DNA of 64,000 nt from Paracoccaceae bacterium (GTDB lineage Bacteria; Pseudomonadota; Alphaproteobacteria; Rhodobacterales; Rhodobacteraceae), in the NCBI GenBank assembly GCA_019911965.1, contig JAIOJF010000009.1:45744-109743 (forward strand), written 5' to 3'. The position numbers and the translations under genes were made by a program. Position 1 is the stretch's first letter; every line of letters starts with the position of its first letter. A model generated the notes under the pieces. That model was not told the DNA's origin. It saw only the letters and a list, made by a program, of their open reading frames with translations, and ran no database searches. This document shows positions 51,379 to 60,055 of the stretch, one piece after another.

Positions 51379-51655
51379 CTCGGGCCTTGCTGACAGCAGA
51401 GGGCCGCGCCCGAGCCTTGGAGGGCGTTCGCAATGGCTGTGCCCGGCAATGGCGTCACGAAAACGACTATCTTTCAGCTACTTGCAACTTAAGAAAGCGC
51501 CCTCCCGTGAGGAGGGTTACCTCTCGGCGATTGAAGGCAATCGCCTGCCGGTCAGCGGGGCGGGGCCCGGGGGTGCCCCCCGAGCCAAAGAGGGAGCGGG
51601 ATATGAACTGAGTGGACGATTGGTGGAATCCTCAGAGAAACACCGCTGAACGAGT
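51379..51655 (+). ncRNA. Candidate structured RNA between convergent genes
   Basis: The 327-base gap downstream of the MATE gene holds at least four good hairpins in a row: CTCGGGC/GCCCGAG with inner TGCTG/CAGCA (51379-51414), CCCTCC/GGAGGG (51500-51516), perfect GGCGATTG/CAATCGCC (51526-51545) and GGGGC/GCCCC (51562-51579). The CCCTCC arm can instead pair with GGAGGGCG at 51419-51426, giving mutually exclusive helices as in riboswitches. There is no convincing coding frame. It matches no RNA family I recognise; strand is a guess and existence needs transcript data. Confidence 0.4.
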
Positions 51656-51681
51656 ATCCGGCTCCTGTCGCCCCCCACCCC

Positions 51682-52905
51682 TCAATCCGGGGCCAGACTG
51701 GTATCAATCCGGTTCGCGGTTTCCAGCGTGCGGTGGACCGGGCATTTGTCGGCGATCTCCAGCAGGCGGCTGCGCTGGTCGTCGCTCAGATCACCCTTCA
51801 GGCGGATCAGGCGCGTGAAGCGGTCGATCTTGCCGCCCTTGCCCTCGCAATCCTCGCAATCCTCGGCATGCACCTTGTCATGGCTCACATCCACCGCGAC
51901 ATGGCCAAGCGGCCATTTCTTGCGCCGGGCATACATGCGGATCGTCATCGAGGTGCAGGCGCCAAGGCCGGCCGCCAGCAACTGATAGGGCGACAGGCCC
52001 TGATCCGAGCCGCCATAGCTGACCGGTTCGTCCGCCAGCAAATGATGGCGCGGCCCGGCGGAAATGTCCTGCAGGAAGCCGGCGGCATCGGCCTCGGACG
52101 TGCGCACGATGCCTTCGGGGGCACCGGGTGGCGGTGCCGGCGGGCGGATGCCGAGGTATCGTCCCGCCCAGGCAGCGATCACCCCGGCGGCGTATTCGGC
52201 GGCTTCGGGATCGGAAATCAGGTGATCGGCGGTGTCGAGCGTGACGAAGCTTTTCGGATGGCGCGCCGCCAGGAAGATCGCCGAGGCGTTGTCGATGCTG
52301 ACCACCTCGTCCCTTGGCGCGTGCATCACCAGCAGCGCCGCCTTCAGCTTGCGCAGCGTGTGCCCGAGGCTGGATTTCGACACATCGTCCAGAAACTCGC
52401 GGCTGATGGTGAAACTGCGCCCGGCAAGGCTGACCTCGCCCTTGCCGTCGCGGCGGATCTGGTCGAGCGCGGCGCTGAAATGCCCCAGCGCATGCGCCGG
52501 ATCGAACGGCGCGCCCAGCGTTGCGACGGCGCGGATGCCGTCGATCCGACCGGCAGCGGCCAGCACCGCCGCGCCGCCCAGCGAATGGCCGATCAGCAAT
52601 GTCGGGGCCATGCCCTGGTCCTTCAGGTAATCGGCGGCGGCTTCGATATCGCCGACCTGCCCGGAAAACCCGGTATTGCCAAACTCGCCGCCGGAATGGC
52701 CAAGCCCGGTGAAATCGAACCTGAGCACGCCGATCCCCATCGCCGCCAGCCGCCCGGCGATCCGGCGTGCGGCGGGAATATCCTTGGAACAGGTGAAGCA
52801 ATGGGCGAAAATCGCGGTGGCCTGCTGTAGGCCTGCGGGGCGGTCGAACCGGGCCGAAAGGTCAGCGCCGGAATGGCCCTTGAAGGTGATCTTGTGGTCC
52901 GCCAT
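51682..52905 (-). CDS. Alpha/beta hydrolase fused to OsmC-like domain
   Basis: 407 residues in two parts. Residues 1 to about 260 are an alpha/beta hydrolase: oxyanion-side HCFTCSKD, nucleophile elbow GHSLGG at 106-111, acid in HAPRDEVV and His in TADHLI. Residues about 275-407 are OsmC-like: GLSPYQLLAAGLGACTSMTIRMYA with the peroxidatic Cys and DKCPVHRTLE with the second Cys. Such fusions are known; the OsmC part reduces organic peroxides and the hydrolase may release them from esters. Monocistronic in this window. Confidence 0.92.
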   Translation of the reverse strand: MADHKITFKGHSGADLSARFDRPAGLQQATAIFAHCFTCSKDIPAARRIAGRLAAMGIGVLRFDFTGLGHSGGEFGNTGFSGQVGDIEAAADYLKDQGMAPTLLIGHSLGGAAVLAAAGRIDGIRAVATLGAPFDPAHALGHFSAALDQIRRDGKGEVSLAGRSFTISREFLDDVSKSSLGHTLRKLKAALLVMHAPRDEVVSIDNASAIFLAARHPKSFVTLDTADHLISDPEAAEYAAGVIAAWAGRYLGIRPPAPPPGAPEGIVRTSEADAAGFLQDISAGPRHHLLADEPVSYGGSDQGLSPYQLLAAGLGACTSMTIRMYARRKKWPLGHVAVDVSHDKVHAEDCEDCEGKGGKIDRFTRLIRLKGDLSDDQRSRLLEIADKCPVHRTLETANRIDTSLAPD

Positions 52906-53013
52906 CGTGTCGCTCCGGGTTCATTGATGATACCGCAAGGATGGGGACGATCACCGACCGTGGCAAGGTGCTGTGACAGGACGTCACCGACCGGTGAGGC
53001 GATGTGAGGGCGA

Positions 53014-54354
53014 TCATTTGCCCATCAATGCGGGATCGAACGGATAGGTGGTCAGGTTCTCGTAGCCGTCCTCGGTGATCAGGACCTGGTCTTCCAGCTT
53101 GATCGAAAACTCACCACCTTCCGCGCCGACAAGTGCTTCGACGCACAGGACCATGTTCGGCTCCAGCACGTAATCGAACGCGCCGTCGACCCAGCGGTCG
53201 GGATAGGCGATCAGCGGCCACTCATCGCATAACCCGACCCCGTGCATCTTGCAGCCGTATTTCAACTTGTCGAATTGGGGGTCAAGCTGATGGCCGCCGA
53301 AGGTCAGTTCGCGGAAGGATACGCCCGGTTTCAGCATCGCCATGTTGGTCATGATATGTTCATGCGCGTGGCGCATCGCGTAGATCATGGCGTTGGTCGG
53401 TTTCTCATCACCGATCCACCAGGTGCGCGAGATGTCGATGCAGATACCGTAAGAGCCGATCAGGTCGGTATCAAACGCCACGATCTCGTTGTTCTGCACG
53501 ATCCGGGGGCCGCATTCCTGAAACCAGGGATTGGTGCGCGGCCCCGAGGTCAGCAGCCTTGTTTCGATCCATTCACCGCCGCGGCGGATGTTTTCGGCGT
53601 GCAGCACGGCCCAGATATCATCTTCCGAGACATTGCCGGAGGGCACGTTCAAGCGGGCGAAATCCTCCATCGCTTTCACCGACTTGTCGCAGGCATCATG
53701 GGCGCAGCGCATGGCCAGGATTTCGTCCGCACCTTTGACCGAGCGGGATTTCTCCGTCACCTCCTCGCCTTCCAGCACCTCGAAGCCGGCGCGTTCCAGG
53801 GCGCGCAGGCCGGCCACCATGATCTTGTCGACCGCGAGGCGCTTGTTTGTGCTGGCATGGATGCGCATCAGGTCGGCCACTTCCGCGACGAAGGTCTTGG
53901 CATCCGCTTCCGCCTTGTCGCCGGCCGAGAAATAGAACATCGAGGCACCCGAGCGGCTTTCGCGCACCAGCGGGTTGAAATCGGCCAGAAACGGCGAGTT
54001 CTTGTAATCCCAGATCACCATGTATCCATCGGCACACAGCAGCACCGCGCGAAACGGGTTGTGGGTGTTCCAGAGCTGCATATTGGTGGTGTCGGTGGCG
54101 TAGCGGATATTCAAGGGGTCGAACATCAATAGGCCGCCCAGATCGCGCTCCACGATATGGCGCGTCAGCCGGTCCCAGCGGAAGCGGCGCATCGCCTGAA
54201 GGTCGGGCAGGCGCAGCCCGGCGGCGGCCCATTCGCCGTAGGCCAGTTGCGTCGGGCCGATTTCTACCCGGTCGGCATCGTTGGGGGTGTTGTCGCCCAG
54301 CTTGTCGCCACGGGTGGGATCGATCTTGCGGATATCGCGGTAATGATCGGTCAT
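53014..54354 (-). CDS. dddP: DMSP lyase DddP (M24 peptidase-fold)
   Basis: 446 residues. The pita-bread/M24 fold with retuned metal site: KIDPTRGDKLGDNTPNDADRVEIGPTQLA at the N-terminus, LLMFDPLNIRYATDTTNMQLWNTHNPFRA, IVAFDTDLIGSYGICIDISRTWWIG (metal Asp residues), MHGVGLCDEWPLIAYPD (metal His) and VEALVGAEGGEFSIKLEDQVLITEDG (metal Glu residues). These match known DddP enzymes, which cleave dimethylsulfoniopropionate to dimethyl sulfide and acrylate. No dmd or acu genes are adjacent. An Lrp regulator starts on the same strand upstream. Confidence 0.92.
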   Translation of the reverse strand: MTDHYRDIRKIDPTRGDKLGDNTPNDADRVEIGPTQLAYGEWAAAGLRLPDLQAMRRFRWDRLTRHIVERDLGGLLMFDPLNIRYATDTTNMQLWNTHNPFRAVLLCADGYMVIWDYKNSPFLADFNPLVRESRSGASMFYFSAGDKAEADAKTFVAEVADLMRIHASTNKRLAVDKIMVAGLRALERAGFEVLEGEEVTEKSRSVKGADEILAMRCAHDACDKSVKAMEDFARLNVPSGNVSEDDIWAVLHAENIRRGGEWIETRLLTSGPRTNPWFQECGPRIVQNNEIVAFDTDLIGSYGICIDISRTWWIGDEKPTNAMIYAMRHAHEHIMTNMAMLKPGVSFRELTFGGHQLDPQFDKLKYGCKMHGVGLCDEWPLIAYPDRWVDGAFDYVLEPNMVLCVEALVGAEGGEFSIKLEDQVLITEDGYENLTTYPFDPALMGK

Positions 54355-54462
54355 GTCGCCCTCCGTTCTGCCAGGTCGAGGCTAAGGACGTATCGGGGGC
54401 CTGCCTTTCCGAATGCGCCGCGCCGGTGTCGCATTTTGGCATCGGCACTGGGGCGGTACCAG

Positions 54463-54936
54463 TCAGCCGATGCTCAAGGGCCGGTCCGCGAACAGCGTTT
54501 CCATCGAGAAATAGCCCGTCACCTTGTCCAACTCGAAGCCGGTGATCAACTGGCGGTAAACCCGGTCATACCCGGCCATGTCGGAGGTCACGATTTTCAG
54601 CATGTAGTCCCAGTCGCCGCCGATCCGGTGAAACTCGACGATCTGCGGGATGCGTTCGACATGGCGGCGGAAGGCTTCGGACCAGTCCATCGAATGATTG
54701 CGGGTGCGTATCATCACGAACACGATCAGGTCCAGCCCAAGCGCGGCGGCATCGACCATCGCGCGCGCGCCGGTCAGAACACCGTTGTCCTGAAGCCGCT
54801 TCATGCGGCGCCAGCAGGCGTTCTGCGACAAGCCCACGCGATCGGCAACCTCGCGCTGCGACAGGCTGCCATCGGATTGCAGGCAGGTCAGGATGCGACG
54901 ATCAATATTATCGAGTTTTACAGATTTTTCGTTCAT
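54463..54936 (-). CDS. Lrp/AsnC-family transcriptional regulator
   Basis: 157 residues from ATG 54936. N-terminal helix-turn-helix: LDNIDRRILTCLQSDGSLSQREVADRVGLSQNACWRRMKRLQDNGVL. C-terminal RAM ligand domain: ARAMVDAAALGLDLIVFVMIRT, HRIGGDWDYMLKIVTSDMAGYDRVYRQLI. It probably responds to an amino acid. It is divergent from the class V PLP enzyme at 55035, with an AT-rich gap of 98 bases between, so that gene is the likely target; dddP is the next gene downstream and could be included. Confidence 0.92.
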   Translation of the reverse strand: MNEKSVKLDNIDRRILTCLQSDGSLSQREVADRVGLSQNACWRRMKRLQDNGVLTGARAMVDAAALGLDLIVFVMIRTRNHSMDWSEAFRRHVERIPQIVEFHRIGGDWDYMLKIVTSDMAGYDRVYRQLITGFELDKVTGYFSMETLFADRPLSIG

Positions 54937-55034
54937 ATGACACAAAATAGCGCAAAGAACCGCAATAATCACTAATGAAATTTCAGCAAATTTCAGAACA
55001 ATGACCCGAAACGCTTTAGGCAAGGAACAACGCG

Positions 55035-56483
55035 ATGTTCGATCAATCTCGGGGAAGCAATCCGGACGCTGCTGCGCCATTGGCGCGGTTTGCCTTCGGC
55101 CTGGCGGCACAGCGCGATATCGTGTCCTGGCTCGGGCATCAGCAGATCGGCAAGGGGATCGAGATTGCGGGCCGGTTCGGGCCGGTGCGTCTGGTCTATG
55201 CCGATTACGTCGCCTCGGGGCGGGCGCTGCGTTGTGTCGAAGATTTCGTGACGGACGAGGTGCTGCCGTTCTATGCCAACACCCATACCGGCGATTCCTT
55301 TTGCGGCGCGCGCATGACCGGCCTGCGCGAAAATGCGCGGTCGGCTATTCTGGCGGCTTGTGGCGGCAACCGGGCGGAGCATGCGGCGATTTTCATCGGC
55401 TCGGGCGCGACCGCCGCGCTGAACCGGCTGGTGCATCTGTTCGGCCTGCGCGCGGCGCTGGCGCGGGGAGAGGCGGTACATGTGCTGGTCGGCCCGTACG
55501 AACATCATTCCAACCTTCTGTCCTGGCGCGAAAGCGGGGCCGAAGTGATCGAGATCGACGAGAGCGCCGAAGGCGGGCCGGATCAGGCGCACCTGGCGCG
55601 GGTGCTGGCCGAAACTGCCGGCAAGGGGCTGGTGATCGCGGCCTTCTCGGCGATGTCGAATGTGACGGGCATCACCAGCGATGTGGCGGCGATCACCCGC
55701 ATGGTCAAGGATGCCGGTGCGCTGATGGTCTGGGATTATGCCGGCGGTGCGCCTTATCTGCCGGTCGATCTGGGCACCGGCATGGATGCGATTGCCCTGT
55801 CGCCGCACAAGTTTCCCGGCGGGCCGGGGGCCTCGGGGGTTTTGCTGGTGCGCCGCGATGCGGTTGTATCCAGCGTGCCGGGCCTGCCGGGCGGTGGCAC
55901 CGTGGCCTTCGTCAACCGCCATCGCCACGATTACTTGACCGGGATCGAGGAGCGCGAGGAAGGTGGCACCCCGAACATCATCGGCGATATCCGCGCCGGG
56001 CTGGTGTTTGTGGTGAAATCCGCGCTGGGGCAGGCGTTCATTACCCGCCGCAACCGTGATCTGGCGGACAAGGCGCGGATGGCGTGGCGGGGTCATCCCA
56101 ACATTCGGCTGCTGGCGGACGGGCGGGGCGATCAGGTGCCGGTTCTGTCGTTCTGGGTGGCGGACGGGTCCGGCGGGGCGGTTGACTACCACCTGTTCAC
56201 CCGCGGTCTCAGCGATCTTTACGGCATCCAGGCGCGCGGCGGCTGCGCCTGTGCCGGACCATATGTGCATCGCCTGCTGGGCATTGGCGATGCCGCTTCG
56301 GCGGCGCTGAGGACGCGGATACTGGCCGGTGACGAGGCCGACAAGCCGGGCTTTGTGCGGCTGAACCTGAGCGTTCTGATGGACGATTCCGAGGCGGATT
56401 TCATCCTGGCATCGGTGGCGGAACTGGCCGGAAATCCCGGCAGGCTGGCGGCGATCTACGCCGACGATTTACAGCAGGGTTGA
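55035..56483 (+). CDS. Class V PLP-dependent aminotransferase-fold enzyme (cysteine-desulfurase-like)
   Basis: 482 residues. Fold type I: ANTHTGDSFCGARM and AIFIGSGATAALNRLVHLFG in the cofactor-binding region, MVWDYAGGAPYLPVD with cofactor Asp, Lys-259 in ALSPHKFPGG forming the Schiff base, and NRHRHDYLTGIEEREEGGTPN (nucleotide/PLP phosphate loop). A cysteine in GIQARGGCACAGPYVHRLLG near residue 400 corresponds to the mobile Cys loop of IscS-like enzymes. The substrate may be cysteine, selenocysteine or another amino acid. It is divergent from an Lrp regulator and overlaps the convergent ArsC-like gene by 15 bases. Confidence 0.85.
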   Translation: MFDQSRGSNPDAAAPLARFAFGLAAQRDIVSWLGHQQIGKGIEIAGRFGPVRLVYADYVASGRALRCVEDFVTDEVLPFYANTHTGDSFCGARMTGLRENARSAILAACGGNRAEHAAIFIGSGATAALNRLVHLFGLRAALARGEAVHVLVGPYEHHSNLLSWRESGAEVIEIDESAEGGPDQAHLARVLAETAGKGLVIAAFSAMSNVTGITSDVAAITRMVKDAGALMVWDYAGGAPYLPVDLGTGMDAIALSPHKFPGGPGASGVLLVRRDAVVSSVPGLPGGGTVAFVNRHRHDYLTGIEEREEGGTPNIIGDIRAGLVFVVKSALGQAFITRRNRDLADKARMAWRGHPNIRLLADGRGDQVPVLSFWVADGSGGAVDYHLFTRGLSDLYGIQARGGCACAGPYVHRLLGIGDAASAALRTRILAGDEADKPGFVRLNLSVLMDDSEADFILASVAELAGNPGRLAAIYADDLQQG

Positions 56484-56816
56484 GATAGCCTCGGTCGGGC
56501 GGGCGATCACCGCCTTGCCGCCGCGAAACACGATCGGGCGTTCGATCAGCACCGGGTTCTCTGCCATCGCGCGGATCAGTGTCGCCTCGTCGCTGTCCCT
56601 GGACAGGCCAAGCTCGCGGAAGGTCGCCTCCTTGGTGCGCATCATGGCGATGGCGGGCAGGCCCAGCATTTTCTGTGCCGCGCGCAGCTCGGTTTCCGAG
56701 GGCGGATCGGTCAGGTAGGTGCGGATGGCGGGTTCGATGCCACGCTCGCGCAGGAAGGCAAGGCCCTGGCGCGATTTGGTGCAGCGGGCGAGGTGCCAGA
56801 TGGTGATGTCGCTCAA
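56469..56816 (-). CDS. ArsC-family protein (arsenate reductase-like, YfgD type)
   Basis: 115 residues, thioredoxin-like fold. The redox motif sits in [17 protein letters not shown] (Cys at about residue 12, CTKSR pattern), and [16 protein letters not shown] has the conserved C-terminal loop. Members reduce arsenate with glutaredoxin, or have unknown thiol roles as in YfgD. No other ars genes are nearby. Its start overlaps the pyrD stop by four bases in the next frame, so it is the second gene of a pyrD-linked operon. Confidence 0.85.
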   Translation of the reverse strand: MSDITIWHLARCTKSRQGLAFLRERGIEPAIRTYLTDPPSETELRAAQKMLGLPAIAMMRTKEATFRELGLSRDSDEATLIRAMAENPVLIERPIVFRGGKAVIARPTEAISTLL

Positions 56817-57871
56817 AGGTATCTTTCCTTTTCTACGCCGACCGCCTCGGCCACATTGGCGAGGCCGTCGCGGTCAACAAGCCGATCAAGGCCGCGAGCG
56901 ATGTCGCCGGCAAGGCTCAGGCCCTGATAGATCAGCGCGGTGTAAAGCTGCACCGCCGAGGCCCCGGCCTTGATCTTGGCATAGGCCTGTTCGGCGGACG
57001 CGATGCCGCCGACGCCGATCAGCGGCAGCGCCCCGCCGGTTTCAACCGCCAGCCGGGCCAGCACACGGGTTGATCTGGCAAATAGCGGTGCACCGGACAG
57101 CCCACCGGCTTCCGCCCGGTGCGGGCCGTGCAAACCGTCGCGCGAGGTCGTGGTATTGGTGGCGATCACCGCGTCGATGCCGGTATCCAGCGCGACGCCG
57201 GCGATATCGGCGATCTCGCCATCGCCAAGGTCGGGGGCGATCTTCAGGAATACCGGCAAGGGCCGGGGCAGGGCATCGCGGGCGGTGATCACGCCGTCCA
57301 GCAGGGCCGCAAGCGCCGCCGCGCCCTGCAGGTCGCGCAGTTTCTCGGTATTGGGGGAGGAGACATTGACGGTAACGAAATCGACATGCGCGGCGCAGGT
57401 TTGCAGCACCGAGACATAATCGGCGGCGCGGTCGGTGCTGTCCTTGTTGGCCCCGAGATTGAGGCCCACGATACCGGCGTTGGGGCGATTGGCCAGCCTT
57501 GCGGCGATGGCTGCCGCGCCTTGGTTGTTGAAGCCGAAGCGGTTGATCGCGGCGCGGTCCTGGCTCAGGCGGAACAGGCGGGGCTTCGGGTTGCCCGGTT
57601 GCGGGCGCGGCGTGGCGGCCCCGACCTCGACAAAGCCGAACCCGGCGCGCACCAGTGGTGCAACCACTTCGGCATTCTTGTCAAAACCGGCGGCAAGGCC
57701 GACCGGATTGGCCAGATCAAGCCCGGCCAGCCGGGTTTTCAGCCGCGCCGAGGTGACCTTGCCGCCCAGTGGCACAAGCCCGGTCTTCAGCGCGAGGATC
57801 GACATGGCATGGGCGCGTTCGGGGTCCAGCCGGTGCAGGGCGGCAAGGCCGAGGCGTTCGATCAGCGTCAT
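56813..57871 (-). CDS. pyrD: Dihydroorotate dehydrogenase (quinone), class 2
   Basis: 352 residues, class 2 length. The N-terminal membrane-binding helix region is [25 protein letters not shown]. Core: [65 protein letters not shown] with catalytic Ser, and [27 protein letters not shown]. It oxidises dihydroorotate with quinone in pyrimidine synthesis at the inner membrane. The ATG at 57871 overlaps the stop of the DUF952 gene upstream, and the arsC-like gene overlaps its end, forming a tight three-gene unit. Confidence 0.97.
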   Translation of the reverse strand: MTLIERLGLAALHRLDPERAHAMSILALKTGLVPLGGKVTSARLKTRLAGLDLANPVGLAAGFDKNAEVVAPLVRAGFGFVEVGAATPRPQPGNPKPRLFRLSQDRAAINRFGFNNQGAAAIAARLANRPNAGIVGLNLGANKDSTDRAADYVSVLQTCAAHVDFVTVNVSSPNTEKLRDLQGAAALAALLDGVITARDALPRPLPVFLKIAPDLGDGEIADIAGVALDTGIDAVIATNTTTSRDGLHGPHRAEAGGLSGAPLFARSTRVLARLAVETGGALPLIGVGGIASAEQAYAKIKAGASAVQLYTALIYQGLSLAGDIARGLDRLVDRDGLANVAEAVGVEKERYL

Positions 57872-58203
57872 GCCAGGTCGTCCGGCAGGACATGGCCCGC
57901 CGCAGTCAGGGGCATGCGCACGCACCAGTCTACCTCGGACCGCCGTAGCGGGCGGTAGAGATGCGGGAATAGCGCGCCGCCGCGCGACACCTCCCAATTC
58001 AGGGCATCGCCCAGTCGAGTTTCGTCGATCGCCGCCAGCCACAGCCCGTCGCATCCGGCGAAATGTTTCGCGGCGGTCCCGGCGAGTTGCGCAGCGGTGG
58101 AGAAATGGATGAAGCCATCGGCCAGATCGACCGGTGCGCCATGCGTGACATGCTCGCGTTCCAGCGAGGCCCATTCGTCGGCGCGGAAAATCTTGTAGAT
58201 CAT
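57868..58203 (-). CDS. DUF952 family protein
   Basis: 111 residues. The family pattern is complete: [50 protein letters not shown] and [15 protein letters not shown]. The fold is related to glutathione S-transferase-like or tRNA-related small domains, with no settled function. It is the first gene of the DUF952-pyrD-ArsC-like unit and overlaps pyrD by four bases. The ATG at 58203 lacks a strong ribosome-binding site. Confidence 0.85.
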   Translation of the reverse strand: MIYKIFRADEWASLEREHVTHGAPVDLADGFIHFSTAAQLAGTAAKHFAGCDGLWLAAIDETRLGDALNWEVSRGGALFPHLYRPLRRSEVDWCVRMPLTAAGHVLPDDLA

Positions 58204-58395
58204 GCGCGACCACATGCGCGATGGCATGGGCAAGGTCAAGGCCACGCCATCGCCACCGCCTTGCCTGCCGCACCGGCATTTTTTATCACCGGGACAAATT
58301 TCTGTGTAGACTGGCGGCATTCAGACATCGGCCCGCATGCCGGGGAAGCGGCCAGGGCCTTTGGGAAAACAACAGAAGATCTGGGGAGTTACACC

Positions 58396-59973
58396 ATGAA
58401 GATGACACGAATCGCACCTCTGGCGGGGGTGTTCGCGCTGGCGGCGGGAACGGCGATGGCCGATTACCAGTTGACCATCCTGCACACCAACGATTTCCAC
58501 GCCCGGTTCGAGCCGATCAGCAAATATGACAGCGGGTGTTCCGCCGAGGACAATACCGAAGGCAAGTGTTTCGGCGGCTCGGCCCGGCTGGCGACGGCGA
58601 TTGCCGAGGCGCGGGCGCGGGCGGCGAACTCGATCCTGGTGGATGGCGGCGATCAGTTTCAGGGCACGCTGTTTTACACCTATTACAAGGGCAAGCTGGC
58701 CGCTGAGATGATGAACCGCATGGGCTATGACGGCATGACCGTCGGCAACCATGAATTCGACGACGGGCCGGAAGTGCTGCGCGGCTTCATGGATGCGCTG
58801 AATTTCCCGATCCTGATGTCGAACGCCGATGTCAGCCGCGAGGCGTTGCTGGCGGGCGTGTTGCAGAAATCGGCGGTGATCGAGAAGGGCGGCGAGAAGA
58901 TCGGCCTGATCGGCCTGACGCCGCAGGACACCCATGAGCTTGCCAGCCCGGGCAACTACATCACCTTCACCGATCCCGTGCATGCGGTGCAGGCCGAGGT
59001 CGACAAGCTGAGCGAAATGGGGGTCAACAAGATCATCGTGCTGTCGCATTCCGGCTATGTGGTGGATCAGCGCGTGGCGGCGGAAACCACCGGGGTCGAC
59101 GTGATCGTGGGCGGCCATTCCAACACGTATCTGTCGAATACCGCCGAGGGTGCCGAGGGGCCCTATCCGACGATGGTGGGATCGACCGCGATCGTATCTG
59201 CCTATGCTTACGGCAAGTTCCTGGGCGAGCTGAACGTGACCTTCGACGATGCCGGAAACATCGTGTCCGCCAGTGGCGAGCCATTGTCGATGGATGCCGC
59301 GGTGGCCGAGGATGCGGATGTGAAAGCGCGGATCACCGAAGCCGCCGTGCCGCTGGAAGAAATCCGCCAGAAGGTTGTGGCGCAATCGGCCGGCATGATC
59401 GAGGGCGACCGCAGCATCTGCCGGGTTCAGGAATGCGCGATGGGCAATCTGGTGGCGGATGCCATGCTGGACCGGGTGAAGAGCCAGGGGATCAGCGTTG
59501 CCATCGCCAATTCCGGCGGGCTGCGCAGCTCGATCGACGAAGGCGAGGTGACGATGGGCGAGGTTCTGACGGTGCTGCCGTTCCAGAACACGCTGTCCAC
59601 CTTCCAGGTGAGCGGCGCGACGCTGATCGCGGCGCTGGAAAACGGTGTCAGCCAGGTGGAAGAGGTCAAGGGCCGGTTCCCGCAGGTGGCGGGGCTGAAA
59701 TTCACCTGGGATCCGGCAGTGGCCCCCAATGAGGGCCGCGTAACCGACGTGATGGTGATGCAGGGCGATGCCTGGGTGCCGGTCGATCCCGCCGCGACCT
59801 ATGGCGTGGTGTCGAACAATTACGTGCGCGGTGGCGGCGACGGCTACAAGATGTTCCGCGATGCCGCCAATGCCTATGACTACGGCCCAGACCTGGCCGA
59901 TGTGGTGGCGGAATATCTGGCGCGGGACGGGGCCTATCAGCCCTATACCGACGGGCGGATCGTGCGGAAGTAG
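58396..59973 (+). CDS. Periplasmic 5'-nucleotidase/2',3'-cyclic phosphodiesterase family protein
   Basis: 525 residues. Signal peptide (MKMTRIAPLAGVFALAAGTAMA). The metallophosphatase half has LTILHTNDFHARFE, ILVDGGDQFQGTLFY, VGNHEFDDG and IVLSHSGYVVDQ, then VIVGGHSNT. The C-terminal 5'-nucleotidase domain has VAIANSGGLRSSIDEGEVTMGEVLTVLPFQNTL and YVRGGGDGY. It releases phosphate from extracellular nucleotides, useful under phosphate limitation. The start at 58396 gives the signal peptide, with a TGGGGAG site upstream. A strong terminator follows. Confidence 0.94.
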   Translation: MKMTRIAPLAGVFALAAGTAMADYQLTILHTNDFHARFEPISKYDSGCSAEDNTEGKCFGGSARLATAIAEARARAANSILVDGGDQFQGTLFYTYYKGKLAAEMMNRMGYDGMTVGNHEFDDGPEVLRGFMDALNFPILMSNADVSREALLAGVLQKSAVIEKGGEKIGLIGLTPQDTHELASPGNYITFTDPVHAVQAEVDKLSEMGVNKIIVLSHSGYVVDQRVAAETTGVDVIVGGHSNTYLSNTAEGAEGPYPTMVGSTAIVSAYAYGKFLGELNVTFDDAGNIVSASGEPLSMDAAVAEDADVKARITEAAVPLEEIRQKVVAQSAGMIEGDRSICRVQECAMGNLVADAMLDRVKSQGISVAIANSGGLRSSIDEGEVTMGEVLTVLPFQNTLSTFQVSGATLIAALENGVSQVEEVKGRFPQVAGLKFTWDPAVAPNEGRVTDVMVMQGDAWVPVDPAATYGVVSNNYVRGGGDGYKMFRDAANAYDYGPDLADVVAEYLARDGAYQPYTDGRIVRK

Positions 59974-59989
59974 CGTTCTGACTGGCGCA

Positions 59990-60019
59990 AACCCGGAGGG
60001 GGCCGTCCTCCTCCGGGTT
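59990..60019 (+). terminator. Terminator of the 5'-nucleotidase gene
   Basis: Perfect 10-bp stem (AACCCGGAGG / CCTCCGGGTT) with a 10-base loop, 16 bases after the stop codon, followed by CTCGCTTG. A good terminator apart from the short T-run. Confidence 0.7.
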
Positions 60020-60055
60020 CTCGCTTGACATACGGTTCGCGAACCTGCTGACGGG

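Noticed and set aside
51365..51649. Open frame across the structured segment
   Set aside because: It has no ribosome-binding site, biased composition and no recognisable protein similarity; the hairpins explain the region better.
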